This document shows positions 24,103 to 33,452 of a DNA stretch of 64,000 nt, piece after piece. Made by a program: the position numbers and the translations under genes. This stretch comes from Leptothermofonsia sichuanensis E412. GTDB taxonomy: Bacteria; Cyanobacteriota; Cyanobacteriia; Leptolyngbyales; Leptolyngbyaceae. The stretch is from assembly GCF_019891175.1 (NCBI RefSeq), contig NZ_CP072600.1, positions 6,138,001-6,202,000 of the forward strand, in the 5' to 3' direction. The notes beneath the pieces were generated by a model. That model ran no database searches. It saw nothing but the letters and a program-made list of their open reading frames with translations, and was not told the origin of the DNA. How positions within the stretch are numbered: position 1 is the first letter of the stretch; the number at the start of each line of letters is the position of its first letter.

Positions 24103-24849
24103 CTACTTCTGTTTCGCAGCTTCCTGACGGCGCTTGCGAAAGTAACTCAATCCGCCAACCAGCATCAGTCCTCCCAAAACAGGGGGAGTTGGGATAGGGC
24201 GGGGAGGTGCCAGTCTGGCAGATGCAAAAATGCTGAAATCATTGAAGTCATTGTCTTCAGGTTCAGTTCGATAAGCACCATCCTCAAAGGCGATCGCAAC
24301 AATTCCAGCAAACGGATCAGCAGAAGAGAAGTTACCCGGATTTGGAAACGGAGATCCCTCTGAACCAGAGCCAAAGGAACCAAACAGAACTCGCTGGGTT
24401 CCTCCATTCAGAGCATTGGTTGAAAACATACTGGGAACACGAGGTCCGTTGGCCGGTTCTTCAGGAGCTTCACTGAATAGTTCGAGAGTGTAGAGTACTC
24501 CTGCTCGGAATGTAAAGGAGCTTGTACAGTTAAGGACAGCAGCTCCAGGACCACAACTCGCAAACCAATTTGAAGGAGGTGGATCCCCTGGACCGGGCAC
24601 AACATTTGCCTGCCTGATTTCGTCAAACAGAGTGGCTACACGGACTGTGCTTGCTCCCGATTGTTCGGCAACAAATAGAGTTGACCGAAACTGGTTGTTC
24701 GAGAAGGCAAAGCCAAATTCAACAATCGTGTCTGCATCAAACTGAATACCGGAAGTGCCAAAGATATTTGCCGCTTCAGCAGGAGCAGAGAGAATGCCTA
24801 AGACAGCGGTTGCAGTAGTAAGAGAAAGAAGGGATCTGGATAAGTTCAT
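24103..24849 (-). CDS. PTPA/PEP-CTERM-type exported protein
   Basis: Signal peptide MNLSRSLLSLTTATAVLGILSAPAEA, a secreted beta-rich domain with two Cys (NWFASCGPGAAVLNCTSSF), an ED-N-DFNDF stretch, and a C-terminal sorting tail: PTPPVLGGLMLVGGLSYFRKRRQ, that is a short Pro motif, a hydrophobic helix and a basic end. This fits the cyanobacterial PTPA-CTERM variant of the PEP-CTERM/exosortase system, which anchors or processes surface and biofilm-matrix proteins. ATG 24847-24849 has AGGA seven bases upstream. The ligand or role of the domain is unknown. Confidence 0.82.
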   Translation of the reverse strand: MNLSRSLLSLTTATAVLGILSAPAEAANIFGTSGIQFDADTIVEFGFAFSNNQFRSTLFVAEQSGASTVRVATLFDEIRQANVVPGPGDPPPSNWFASCGPGAAVLNCTSSFTFRAGVLYTLELFSEAPEEPANGPRVPSMFSTNALNGGTQRVLFGSFGSGSEGSPFPNPGNFSSADPFAGIVAIAFEDGAYRTEPEDNDFNDFSIFASARLAPPRPIPTPPVLGGLMLVGGLSYFRKRRQEAAKQK

Positions 24850-25140
24850 AAGTCATTCCTGAAGCAAAATTACCCCTATGGGTGCAAATTAGTGTGTCGG
24901 TTGACACCTCCTGACTCTTTAGGCCGATCAATTGGGGGACTCTGCTTGTTTCTTCAGGAAAGAAAGGAGCTTACAGGATGGTTTTTTGAAACATTGGTTA
25001 AATCTTTACATAGATCCGTGGTTACACTTATCCGAATATCTTATCTGGGAAGGTGTTGCTGATCAGAGTTCTGAAAAGGCAGCCAGGATTCTCAACTTTT
25101 TGGTTGAAACTCTGATTGTGCCCATAACCTCGTTAACTTC

Positions 25141-25249
25141 GTTACCAGGCTCCAGCCTGGTAACGGCGCATGGAAGCTCCAGTTTTCAGAGTACGTGGGC
25201 ATGTGACAGATAGACAGAACGATTGGCAAGAGGAAGCTGGAGCTTCCTC
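25141..25249. repeat. two adjacent palindromic elements
   Basis: A perfect palindrome GTTACCAGGCT-CC-AGCCTGGTAAC (25141-25164) and another GAGGAAGCT-GG-AGCTTCCTC (25230-25249). Palindromes of the same style lie at 61051-61067 and 61168-61211. Part of the 24850-25675 gap between genes, which otherwise holds the repeat at 25387-25508 and no recognisable gene. Confidence 0.75.
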
Positions 25250-25386
25250 CCTGGCATTGCTAACGAGTGTAAATCCGACGAGAAACTGTTCAGATGATAC
25301 GGGTGTATCTCCGCTAGGCAGGAGTCTGGCAAGGAGTGTAAGTGGTACCAATCCCATATATTATTAGTACAAATATATTATTGACA

Positions 25387-25508
25387 CCATGTTCAACTTG
25401 GGAGCCAGGATTCCGGTATCTCATGGACTTCGATCGAATTGAGTGGCCAACCTCCGCAGACATCAGGGATCTAAAGTTTGTTGCACTTCGCGTCATTAGT
25501 GCAGAAAT
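25387..25508. repeat. dispersed 120-130 bp repeat, copy 1
   Basis: About 75 percent identical, by eye, to 44959-45086, starting CCATGT and ending with AGCRNNNNGAAATA-like sequence. Both copies read as a frame with FDRIEWP / FNRMDWL and RDLKFVALRV / RDLKIVVLCV, but neither frame has a start signal, so the repeat is treated as non-coding. Confidence 0.7.
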
Positions 25509-25675
25509 ACTGTCAGTGCCGCCCGACCAGGATGGGTAAATTCTGACTGGAAAATCAGCCAGGGGGTTGCAAAGGGGTGAATTATAGGTACAATTGTACT
25601 ATCTTCGTGTGAGAGATGCTCCTGCGACTGACGTCGAGCTATCCCTCTCTCAAAATAGCCGGTTATCCCCCAGCC

Positions 25676-26917
25676 ATGAAAGAACTGCAAGACCGAATTC
25701 AAGCTATCCGTTCCCTGCAAACTGAAATGAACCTCGCCAGGCAGCCTGAGTCTGACCATTTCCCGGAGGAGTCCGGCGATCGGAGTCCGGCAAAGCTTAT
25801 AGAGATGCCAGAACGGGACACGCAAGCCCAACCCACCACCCGATCGCGGCGCAAATCGCCGACCTCCTCGAAGCGCAAAGCCTCCGCCTCGGCTGCCAGA
25901 CAACAACCACCTGTACCCTTTCGCCAGTTGCGGGAGAACCAGGATCTCTTTCAGCAACCATTTGCAGAGGATCTGAAGCGACTGGAAGCTCAGGCTGCAC
26001 GGATTAATCAGGTTGTGGCTGAACGCCCTCAAACTTCAATCGGTCCTGAACCATTGGAGGGCGCGGAGGGGGATGAAGATGAAGCAGTTCAGGAACCACT
26101 GGCCCAGAAGCGCCCCCCAAAAAATGCCACTGGACGGTCAACGGCAACTCGAAAGAAGTCGGCGAAAGGATCGAAGCAGGCACAGCCAACCGATGACGAG
26201 AGGGAGGTTTTATCGATGTCAGCACCCGAAGATGAAGATTCAGAACAACTGAGAACCCAGACAGCACGTATTAACCGTCTACTGGCAGAACTGGAAGAAA
26301 CCATTCGCGAAGCCGGAACAGTGGCAAAGGAGTCTCACTACGAAAGCCAGGGTTCTGAGCCAGCGATCAACCAGCGTCGAGATCAACGTCGAGGTCAACG
26401 ACCGGGCGATCGCAGACCCTCCTCCTCCAGTACTTTCAACGAAACTCCTTTCACCGAAGCGCAATTTGCCAGCTATCCCCAGGGAAATCTGAAAAAGGCT
26501 GTGCGGGAAGCTGCCCAAACTGCTCAGGCTTTGCGGGATCTTTCCCATCACGAACCCTATACCCCGCTGGGTTTCACTGCACCAGACAGTTTTGCCCGCC
26601 CGTACAATGCCTACCCTCACCGCTCTTTGTTAGACCAATTGGGGCTGTGGTTGCGAGGGTGCTTCCAGGTTCCCCGTAAACCCCTGGACAAATTAGGAGA
26701 TGCCTTTTTGTGGATTGTGATTGCCGGGGTGATCCGTGTCGGTTCGCGGTTTCTGATGGCAACCTACCCCTCCTACTCTCCGTTGATCATAGTTCTGATG
26801 CTGGCTCCAGCGGCATGTGCTATCTATCTGGCTCTGTTTGTCCCCAAAGCCGGGTTCGTGTCAGTTTACCGACTGTTTCTGATTATGCTGGGGCTTTTCC
26901 TGGGAGGAAGGCTCTAA
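25676..26917 (+). CDS. hypothetical protein: coiled coil, disordered middle, C-terminal membrane helices
   Basis: About 414 residues. A short helical start (MKELQDRIQAIRSLQTEMNLA) is followed by a long polar region rich in Arg, Lys, Ser, Gln and Glu with two related helical words (LKRLEAQAARINQVVAE and LRTQTARINRLLAELEE), then a helical segment (LKKAVREAAQTAQALRDLS) and three hydrophobic segments from about residue 345 to the end (AFLWIVIAGVIRV, LIIVLMLAPAACAIYLALFV, VYRLFLIMLGLFLG). I know no named family for it. It leads a four-gene, same-strand group; the RINxLLAE repeats suggest oligomerisation. ATG 25676 is chosen because sequence before it lacks coding character. Confidence 0.6.
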   Translation: MKELQDRIQAIRSLQTEMNLARQPESDHFPEESGDRSPAKLIEMPERDTQAQPTTRSRRKSPTSSKRKASASAARQQPPVPFRQLRENQDLFQQPFAEDLKRLEAQAARINQVVAERPQTSIGPEPLEGAEGDEDEAVQEPLAQKRPPKNATGRSTATRKKSAKGSKQAQPTDDEREVLSMSAPEDEDSEQLRTQTARINRLLAELEETIREAGTVAKESHYESQGSEPAINQRRDQRRGQRPGDRRPSSSSTFNETPFTEAQFASYPQGNLKKAVREAAQTAQALRDLSHHEPYTPLGFTAPDSFARPYNAYPHRSLLDQLGLWLRGCFQVPRKPLDKLGDAFLWIVIAGVIRVGSRFLMATYPSYSPLIIVLMLAPAACAIYLALFVPKAGFVSVYRLFLIMLGLFLGGRL

Positions 26918-27152
26918 ATACGACCTCCCTTTGAGCGAAAACCTCTTTGCAGGAGACAACTTTTGCGTCATAGGGAAATACCCCCATTGCTTGATATAGC
27001 CGGGGACAGGGAAGAAAGGATGACAGGAACAGGGATTGAGCATTCTAATTTGTCCTGACCTGGATGGCTTCGCTACATACCCACAATGCCTGATATAAGC
27101 CAGATCTTTTTCTGGGCGGAAGGCTCTTAAACGATTAATCCTGGAGAAACCA
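26918..27152. repeat. spacer with internal direct repeat
   Basis: Two related words, TACCCCCATTGCTTGATATA and TACCCACAATGCCTGATATA, lie about 100 bp apart (around 26979 and 27079). Between them is a GGGACAGGGAAGAAAGGATG stretch with the same order of words as 1300-1362. Non-coding. Confidence 0.55.
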
Positions 27153-27545
27153 ATGAACAACCGGAAATTGTATCGTGTCATTCCGAAGCAGATCGTAGCG
27201 GGTGGCTCGGCACTGCTGGCGGTGGCTCTGCTGATGGATTTTCATGTTTTGCCCTCTTTTGGGAGTCGAAAAAATGGTTCAGAAGCGTGCCAGCGTGTGG
27301 TGCAGTCTCAAGCCCGGTTATCCAGAGAGCAACTGGCTCGCCTGCTGACCGTGCCTGAGGGCGATCGCAAACAGAAGGTGCGAGAAATTTTGAAAGATCC
27401 CTACTGCGAATTGTCTAACCTGCAAATTCGGGCAGGTGCCCCTGCTCAACGTGAAGCCTATCCCATGGAGTTTGACCCCCAAACCTGGCTGGTCGTTCTC
27501 TACGAAGGAGAGCAGTATGCCGGATACCGAATCAATGCTCGCTAG
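27153..27545 (+). CDS. hypothetical single-pass membrane/exported protein (130 aa)
   Basis: ATG 27153 follows CTGGAGAAACCA. Basic start, then a hydrophobic helix at about residues 13-32 (IVAGGSALLAVALLMDFHVL), then a small extracytoplasmic domain with two Cys (EACQRVVQ and DPYCELSNL) that could form a disulphide, and a PQTWLVVLYEGEQYAGYRI end. Family not recognised. Second gene of the group; the next gene overlaps it or follows closely. Confidence 0.6.
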   Translation: MNNRKLYRVIPKQIVAGGSALLAVALLMDFHVLPSFGSRKNGSEACQRVVQSQARLSREQLARLLTVPEGDRKQKVREILKDPYCELSNLQIRAGAPAQREAYPMEFDPQTWLVVLYEGEQYAGYRINAR

Positions 27546-28068
27546 GGATTGCAAATTCAACCAGGTTCATCATGTCATCGGGGGAAGAATCCGATTCAGG
27601 TTGGGGGTACCCGCTGCCTTTGAAAGCGGGTTCAGAATGGCTCTGCTGTTGGCTGTCCTGTTACTGCCGCTGGGGTGTAGCCAACCAGTTCCGGAACCAC
27701 CGATTACGCTCAAACTGTATCAGTCCTGGGAGTTGCAGCCGGGCGACACCATTGCTGGGCGACGGGTCCTGGGCGGGTTAGGAGATATATCCATAGCTCT
27801 GGAGGGTAACAATGTCTATGCCCCCTTTAGAGGCAAAACCCAGCGTGACAGGGGAAACTGTCTGATTTTTTCCAGCCCGGAGGTTCCGGCTTATTTGTTT
27901 CGTCTATGTGGACTGGATAACCCCCGCTTCGGCACGGTTAACCAGGGAGATGCCCTTGGCAGGGGGCGATCGCTGCAATTTGCGGCACTGCGTAAACAAC
28001 CCAATGGCACCTGGGCGATCGTTGAGCCTGCCAAAGAAATTCTGGAACGAACCCTGACTCCCTTATGA
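27517..28068 (+). CDS. hypothetical lipoprotein with an LytM-like beta fold
   Basis: A lipobox LLPLGC near codon 54 marks a lipoprotein; after it an extracytoplasmic domain with VYAPFRGKT, NCLIFSSPEVPAYLFRLCGL, TVNQGDALGRG and LQFAALRKQPNGTWAIVEP. The order of strands and the xVxxGDxLGxG-like turn resemble degenerate LytM/M23 or biotinyl-lipoyl-like barrels, but the metal-binding His and Asp of M23 are not seen, so it would be non-enzymatic. Start ATG 27517 (GGAG 8 bases upstream, overlapping the previous gene) is preferred for its basic n-region RIRFR; ATG 27637 is the alternative. The stop overlaps the next start (ATGA). Confidence 0.55.
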   Translation: MPDTESMLARDCKFNQVHHVIGGRIRFRLGVPAAFESGFRMALLLAVLLLPLGCSQPVPEPPITLKLYQSWELQPGDTIAGRRVLGGLGDISIALEGNNVYAPFRGKTQRDRGNCLIFSSPEVPAYLFRLCGLDNPRFGTVNQGDALGRGRSLQFAALRKQPNGTWAIVEPAKEILERTLTPL

Positions 28069-29522
28069 ATGCTTCTTCCAAAGTAGTTTCTTCTCAGGTC
28101 GTTGCTTCTAAAACTGGAGTAGACCTCCGACCATCATTCAGCCCCAAAATTCGGAGCGTGACAGAAAAAACGCCTTCGGCCAGAAAACGGCGACAGTTGA
28201 AGGCGGCTTTGCCCTCTGGTCCTCTGGTTGTTGTGGACGAGAGGATTACCACTCACCAGGGGAGAACCTACGGAGCACTTTTCTCGGAACCAATTCCTGA
28301 ACCCCTGAATAGGGGATTTGAACCTGCCACTCCAGTGAAGTCCTGGCAACTCTGGTTCCATGGTCTGTTTACCATTCTCAGCCTGTTTACTATTGGTTTG
28401 GGTCTTACGCCCCCTGCCCTGGCAACCAACAGTTTTGGTGCACTGGATTTCTCCCCTCCCTCCAATGTTTCTTCAGGAAACGATACTGCCTACTCCACTT
28501 CCAGTCCGGAGTTATCCCACCCATCTGCCCCAGACGCTGCCCCGGAACCCGCCCCGGAATCTGATCTGGACACTAAACCTGAGTCAGACATATCTTCTGT
28601 GCCAGAACTGGCTCAGGCAGAAACTCGCCCTCCTGCAACCCGGGCAGATTCTTTTTCCCAGGCAAAGTCACCTCCGTCTTCTGTTCCTTCCCCATTCGTG
28701 TTTCCCGATTCTCCCCCAGCAGAACCGCCATCACCTGACACTTCTTCCTCAGATGGGTTGAGTTTTTCGCCCTCTGGTGCCCCTGCCACCCCGCTGCCCA
28801 CAAAGCCTGAATCTAATCCTGCGATGATTCCCTCTGCTCCTGCCAGCCCTGGTTCTTCCAATTCTGCCCGACTGGATGACATCTTCAGAGGGGGGGCAGA
28901 TTCTCTGGTTGCCCGCACGGTTGGTCATGCCGAAGGCACGCGCAACCCGGATGGGAGCAAGACTCGCGCTTATCAGGGGCATTCCGATCCCGGTAATGGG
29001 GTCTGGAATTTGGGTAGTTTTTCATTTCAGCATTGTCGAGAGTATGGCTGTTCAACCCCTGAACAGGCTGATGTTCACCAACTCAATCGGTTAAGGGGAC
29101 AAACTGAAAAGCTGCGTCAGCGAACCGCTGCTTTAGGAATCAACATGACACTTCTGGAAGAGTTAAATGGAATTGATCTGGCAAACCAGGCTCCTCTGGC
29201 TGCCCTGGGACAACCTGGCTACCCTGAATGGCTCAAGCAGGCCCATGATAAAGGATTGAGAGGAGAGAAAGCTATCTTGTGGGCGCGAGTCAGTTCTTTC
29301 TGGGATCCCGGTCGGAATGGCTGGAATGCTCCTGGGCTGGGTAATACCGAATCTCGCATTGAGCATGACCAGAACCGGCGACTGAAGGCGATCGCCCGTG
29401 CCCTGGACATTTATCAACAGCAGGTTGCGGCGGGCAAAATTCCCCATGCTCAACCCGAGCAGAAGGTTGCTGCCACACCATCCCATGAGTGGGCGGATGG
29501 AGGAGATGGGGGTGAGGGGTGA
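28065..29522 (+). CDS. hypothetical exported protein with lysozyme-like C-terminal domain
   Basis: About 485 residues. A 95-residue basic N-terminus, a hydrophobic signal/anchor (about residues 98-118, FTILSLFTIGLGLTPPALA), a long Pro/Ser/Glu-rich linker to about residue 270, then a globular domain: DSLVARTVGHAEGTRNPDG, YQGHSDPGNGVWNLGSFSFQH, and an alpha-helical end with AILWARVSSFWDPGRNGWNAPG. The GHAEGTR and H-D-P-G-N region looks like an active site of a muramidase or transglycosylase-like enzyme acting on peptidoglycan; this is inference from motif style. ATG 28065 overlaps the preceding stop, implying translational coupling. Last gene of the group. Confidence 0.55.
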   Translation: MNASSKVVSSQVVASKTGVDLRPSFSPKIRSVTEKTPSARKRRQLKAALPSGPLVVVDERITTHQGRTYGALFSEPIPEPLNRGFEPATPVKSWQLWFHGLFTILSLFTIGLGLTPPALATNSFGALDFSPPSNVSSGNDTAYSTSSPELSHPSAPDAAPEPAPESDLDTKPESDISSVPELAQAETRPPATRADSFSQAKSPPSSVPSPFVFPDSPPAEPPSPDTSSSDGLSFSPSGAPATPLPTKPESNPAMIPSAPASPGSSNSARLDDIFRGGADSLVARTVGHAEGTRNPDGSKTRAYQGHSDPGNGVWNLGSFSFQHCREYGCSTPEQADVHQLNRLRGQTEKLRQRTAALGINMTLLEELNGIDLANQAPLAALGQPGYPEWLKQAHDKGLRGEKAILWARVSSFWDPGRNGWNAPGLGNTESRIEHDQNRRLKAIARALDIYQQQVAAGKIPHAQPEQKVAATPSHEWADGGDGGEG

Positions 29523-29570
29523 AAAGTTGCACATCCCATACCCAACAACTAATAACGGTTTCTCTGTTCC

Positions 29571-30278
29571 TCAAAGCCGCTGCAACAGACTTAGGCCGTG
29601 GGTGTCTGTGCCACAGGTTCTCAATAGATTGTAGGTTTCACTCAGTTCTTCAACCCGCAGGGTCTGGAGGGGGCTGGTACGCCAGGGGCTGGGATTATCG
29701 TAGGCATAGTAGGCTTCCACACCGTCGATCCCCAATCGGGCGGCTTCCGGGATCAGGTCATCCGGCGATCGCCGGTATCGTGCCGGGTGGGCTAACACCG
29801 CCAGTCCGCCTGCCGCATGAATCGCCGCAATCACCTGGTCTGCCTCGTAGGCTTCGTCCACAGCAGTCTGTTGCAGCAGGTAGGGCATCATCGAAAAATG
29901 CTGGGGGTCGAACGCATATCCCAGGATGTGGACTTCGGTTTCCAGCAGATTGGCATTAATTTCAATCCCTGTCCACAGAACCGGGGCAGTTTGAAATGGA
30001 TTTTGTTGCTGCCAGTTGTGGAGCCACTGTTGAGCCATCCGATAACCATTGACTGTGTGGTGATCGGTGATGGCAAGCCCTTGAAGACCAATCTCAATCA
30101 CCTGTTGCATGAGCATCTCTGGCTGGAGCTTCCCATCCGAGCAAACCGTATGCATGTGAAAGTTGTAAGTTGTCGGGCAACTTTCCGCATGAATGTTCTC
30201 AAATACCTGTCTCAGTGCGGTTGCACTTTGAGCGGCTGGCATCGAAAAAGCTTTAGCCTGAGCCAAATTAGCCACCAT
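29571..30278 (-). CDS. PHP-domain metal-dependent phosphoesterase
   Basis: About 235 residues with all four PHP motifs: YNFHMHTVCSDG (I), LAITDHHTVNG (II), GGLAVLAHPARYR (III) and CGTDTHG (IV), which together bind two or three metal ions. Stand-alone proteins of this kind hydrolyse nucleoside 3',5'-bisphosphate or other phosphoesters, such as YciV/RnmAM; the exact substrate is not readable. ATG 30276-30278. Convergent with the four-gene group on the plus strand. Confidence 0.88.
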   Translation of the reverse strand: MVANLAQAKAFSMPAAQSATALRQVFENIHAESCPTTYNFHMHTVCSDGKLQPEMLMQQVIEIGLQGLAITDHHTVNGYRMAQQWLHNWQQQNPFQTAPVLWTGIEINANLLETEVHILGYAFDPQHFSMMPYLLQQTAVDEAYEADQVIAAIHAAGGLAVLAHPARYRRSPDDLIPEAARLGIDGVEAYYAYDNPSPWRTSPLQTLRVEELSETYNLLRTCGTDTHGLSLLQRL

Positions 30279-30395
30279 AGACGCCTCTAGTACAGTAAGT
30301 TGAGCTGGTTTCGTCTATATATTTACATATTTTAATTTTTATCGGCGTGGCAGCATTTCACCCAGGGTAAACTGCCCCCAGCCTGAATTCATCTT

Positions 30396-32192
30396 TTAAT
30401 CAATCCTCAGATTGAACGGTAGTCGAGCATAGGCACCCAATGGGTCGTTCATCGCTTTCAGGACGGCCAGATCCTTCTGAAGTTTTGCCAATTCAAGGGA
30501 CAATGGATCCGACTGAGCCGTGGATTGTGATATCTGATCCCCTACTAACTTACCGAAAATACGCTCCTCCAGGCTGCGAAATTTGGGATATTCTTCAATC
30601 TGCCACCGGTCCCCCAGGCTGGCACGCCTGGCAGCCTCTTGAATCGCTGCTTCTAAGCCGCCCAGTTCATCGACCAAGCCCAGTTCTTTTGCCCTTCGCC
30701 CAGACCACACCCGTCCCTGGGCAATTTCTGCCACTCTGGTCTTTGGCAATTTGCGAGATTCGGCAACTTTGGTGAGAAATCGATCATAGTAGCTGTTAAC
30801 GGTTTTTTGAATCAGCGTCAGTTCCTGGGAATTTTTAGGTCGGTAAAGGGAGTAGATATCTGCAAACCGCCCGGTTTTAACCGCATCCCAGGTGATGCCA
30901 TTGTTGTTTGCCAGTGCCTGAAAATTGGGCAGGATTCCAAAAACACCGATGGAACCTGTGATGGTGTTGGGTTCGGCAAAGATGCGATCGCTGAACGTTG
31001 AAATCCAGTACCCCCCTGAAGCGGCTACCGTCCCCATGGAAACCACCAGTGGTTTTGCTTTGCGGGTTAGTATCACCTCACGCTGAATAATTTCGGACGC
31101 AGACACACTGCCACCGGGACTGTTCACCCGCAGAACAACTGCTTTGATCTCATCATCCTGACGGATCTGGCGGAGTTGTTTGGCGAGGCGATCGCCCCCC
31201 ACCTGGCGCCTGCTTCCCTGACCGTTGACAATATCCCCTTCAGCATAGACCACAGCAATCTTCTCGCCAGAACGGCGATCGCGCCCAATGGCATCCTCAG
31301 CGACCCCGGCATAGGCTTTTAACCCAAGCTGGCGAAAAGTTTTTTCCCCCGGATCTTCCCCGGTCAATTGCTTCAGGTCAGCCACCACCTCATCCAGGTA
31401 GGCGATCCGGTCAACCAGGCGATTTTTCAGTGCTTCCTGGGGCATCAAAATACCCTGATTATTGGAAAGGGACTGAATTTGCTGGACCGTCAGTTTTCGA
31501 TCCTGACTGGCGGCGGTGACAAACTCACTCCACAGGTCAGTCAGGAGCGTTTCAGTCTGTTGCCGGTTCTCTGGACTGCGCTTTGCCAGTAGAAAAGGCT
31601 CTACCGCAGACTTATACTTGCCGACCCGTGTCACCTGAACGCCAACCCCGATTTTTTTGAGGGCATCGGCAAAAAACATGGCTTCCGAACTCAGTCCATT
31701 CAACTCCAGGGCACCAATGGGGTTAATCACAACTGTGTCAGCAACCGATGCCAGATAATACTCCCGCTCTCGCCAGTTCACATCATAGGCAATGATCTTC
31801 TTACCCGATGCCCGGAATCGGTGCAGCGCAGCTCGAATTTCCTTGAGCGGAGCAAAGCCAGCCCCACCCACACCCTCTGCACTGCTGTAAATGTAAAGTC
31901 CAACAATTCGAGGATCGGTCGTGGCATGGTTGATAGCATCAAGAGTAGCCCGCAGGGTCATCGTTTCCGTTTCATCACTGGACAGGGCTTCTCCAATCGT
32001 GCTGGCAGCCTGTCTGGCGTCGGAAATCGTCATTGCCAGGTCAAAGGTCAGCACGGTTTTGTTTTTGACTGTGGGTCCCGTTTCGCGCGAAGCGACCATG
32101 ATAACGAGGGCCAGCAAACCACCAATGCTCAAGCCGAGAAAGATCAACAAACCCAGCAGCGTCGCAAAGGTGTACTTCAGAAAATCACGCAT
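30396..32192 (-). CDS. sppA: signal peptide peptidase SppA, 67-kDa type
   Basis: About 598 residues, the tandem-domain SppA form. An N-terminal transmembrane anchor (residues 7-36) precedes two homologous peptidase S49 domains. The catalytic Lys is in the first domain (VTRVGKYKSAVEPFL) and the nucleophile Ser in the second (MGTVAASGGYWIS), the arrangement of E. coli SppA. The oxyanion segment LRVNSPGGSVSASE is present. It degrades cleaved signal peptides and membrane proteins; in cyanobacteria SppA is linked to acclimation of the light-harvesting system. ATG 32190-32192. Confidence 0.93.
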   Translation of the reverse strand: MRDFLKYTFATLLGLLIFLGLSIGGLLALVIMVASRETGPTVKNKTVLTFDLAMTISDARQAASTIGEALSSDETETMTLRATLDAINHATTDPRIVGLYIYSSAEGVGGAGFAPLKEIRAALHRFRASGKKIIAYDVNWREREYYLASVADTVVINPIGALELNGLSSEAMFFADALKKIGVGVQVTRVGKYKSAVEPFLLAKRSPENRQQTETLLTDLWSEFVTAASQDRKLTVQQIQSLSNNQGILMPQEALKNRLVDRIAYLDEVVADLKQLTGEDPGEKTFRQLGLKAYAGVAEDAIGRDRRSGEKIAVVYAEGDIVNGQGSRRQVGGDRLAKQLRQIRQDDEIKAVVLRVNSPGGSVSASEIIQREVILTRKAKPLVVSMGTVAASGGYWISTFSDRIFAEPNTITGSIGVFGILPNFQALANNNGITWDAVKTGRFADIYSLYRPKNSQELTLIQKTVNSYYDRFLTKVAESRKLPKTRVAEIAQGRVWSGRRAKELGLVDELGGLEAAIQEAARRASLGDRWQIEEYPKFRSLEERIFGKLVGDQISQSTAQSDPLSLELAKLQKDLAVLKAMNDPLGAYARLPFNLRID

Positions 32193-32274
32193 AGTTGGCT
32201 GGTGGCAATAGCAGGTTGCTTCTAGCTTAGGAGGTAATCAGGGTTAACTGCCACCCGTGAATTCATTCTGCTTT

Positions 32275-33288
32275 TTAGCAACGCGGCCCTTCCCGCTGGC
32301 GGCACAGTTCACACAGCTCGATAATTTTTATCTGTAGGGTTGAAAGCTCATCGGACCCCAGTTTCAGGCTGGCTTCCAGATCCAGCAGCAGGGGGAGGGT
32401 TTGCAGCAGTGTGGCCAGGGGGAGGAATTCTACTTCTTTTTTGAGGAAGTAAAGGCGTTTGGGATTGTTAATTTCGGCGGCCTGGGCGATCGCCTGCTCA
32501 TCCCGTTCGCCCGTTTCGACCATGAGTTTGACCCAGAGCCAGGTGCGGAATTGCCCAACCAGAGACTTAACAATCATCAGGGCCGGCTGGTTCTGGCGCA
32601 GTAGATCTGCAATCAGGTCGAGAGCGTGGGTGGTTTCTCCCTGGCGAATGGCACTCCCCAGTTGCAGGGTGTTCTGGGTGCTGGTGGTAACGAGGGTTGC
32701 GATCGCCCGCTCATCCAGTGCCTGTCTGGAATGGCTCCCGTACAGCCGTAATTTTTCCAGTTCGCCATAGAGCTGACGGGTATCATTGCCCACAGATTCT
32801 GCCAGCAGTTCAGTGGCACCTGGGGTGAGCTTGATGCCCACTTCCTTCGCTGCCTGCTGCACCTGCTTGACCAGCAGATCGGTCTTCCAGGGAGGAATTA
32901 CAGAAAACTCCCGCACCTCCGCGTATTTTTGCAGCAACTTTGTGACCTTAAGGCGGCTGTCGGGTTTGTGGCTGGCAGTCAGCAGCAGAACACTGGTTTC
33001 TGGCAGGTTTGGCAGGGTTCGTTCCAGTTCGCCATAAAGGTCTTCTGGGCAGCGCTGACAGAGGGGCGTATCGACCAGCCACACCAGACGGCTGCCCATG
33101 CCAAAGGGGGGGGTCATTGCCTGGTTCAGTCCCTGAACTATCCCATCCGGTTGATCGGGCGTTATCTTATCGAAGTTGAAACTGCTCCAGTCAGGATCCA
33201 GGACGCGCTGTCGCAGAGCCGTGGTTGCCCGGGCGATCGCAAATTCATCTTCTCCCCAATAGAGGTAAATTGGCAACTGGGATACCAC
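32275..33288 (-). CDS. holA: DNA polymerase III delta subunit
   Basis: About 337 residues, the AAA+-like clamp-loader subunit that opens the beta clamp. Start region PIYLYWGEDEFAIARATTAL, the beta-contacting hydrophobic stretch TPPFGMGSRLVWL, a central SRLKVTKLLQKYAEV, and the C-terminal collar helices (NQPALMIVKSLVGQFRTWLWVK, NNPKRLYFLKKEVEFL) match HolA of cyanobacteria. GTG 33286-33288 or TTG at about 33277 may be used; AGGAGG lies just upstream. It follows sppA by about 80 bp on the same strand. Confidence 0.9.
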   Translation of the reverse strand: MVSQLPIYLYWGEDEFAIARATTALRQRVLDPDWSSFNFDKITPDQPDGIVQGLNQAMTPPFGMGSRLVWLVDTPLCQRCPEDLYGELERTLPNLPETSVLLLTASHKPDSRLKVTKLLQKYAEVREFSVIPPWKTDLLVKQVQQAAKEVGIKLTPGATELLAESVGNDTRQLYGELEKLRLYGSHSRQALDERAIATLVTTSTQNTLQLGSAIRQGETTHALDLIADLLRQNQPALMIVKSLVGQFRTWLWVKLMVETGERDEQAIAQAAEINNPKRLYFLKKEVEFLPLATLLQTLPLLLDLEASLKLGSDELSTLQIKIIELCELCRQREGPRC

Positions 33289-33452
33289 CTCCTGACCTGT
33301 TTATGTAATTGTATTGTCCTATTGGCTCTGACACACTGGAAGAGAATTATGGGGACACCTGCCATGCTGTACATTGAACCTGCTCTCATCGCCTTCAGGA
33401 ATCAAGATTGGGGGCGTAGGATGGGAACCAGGTGCTGTTGAATCCACCTATA

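Noticed and set aside
24932-25213. 93-codon plus-strand frame
   Set aside because: Crosses a palindromic repeat and has no ribosome-binding site or recognisable domain.
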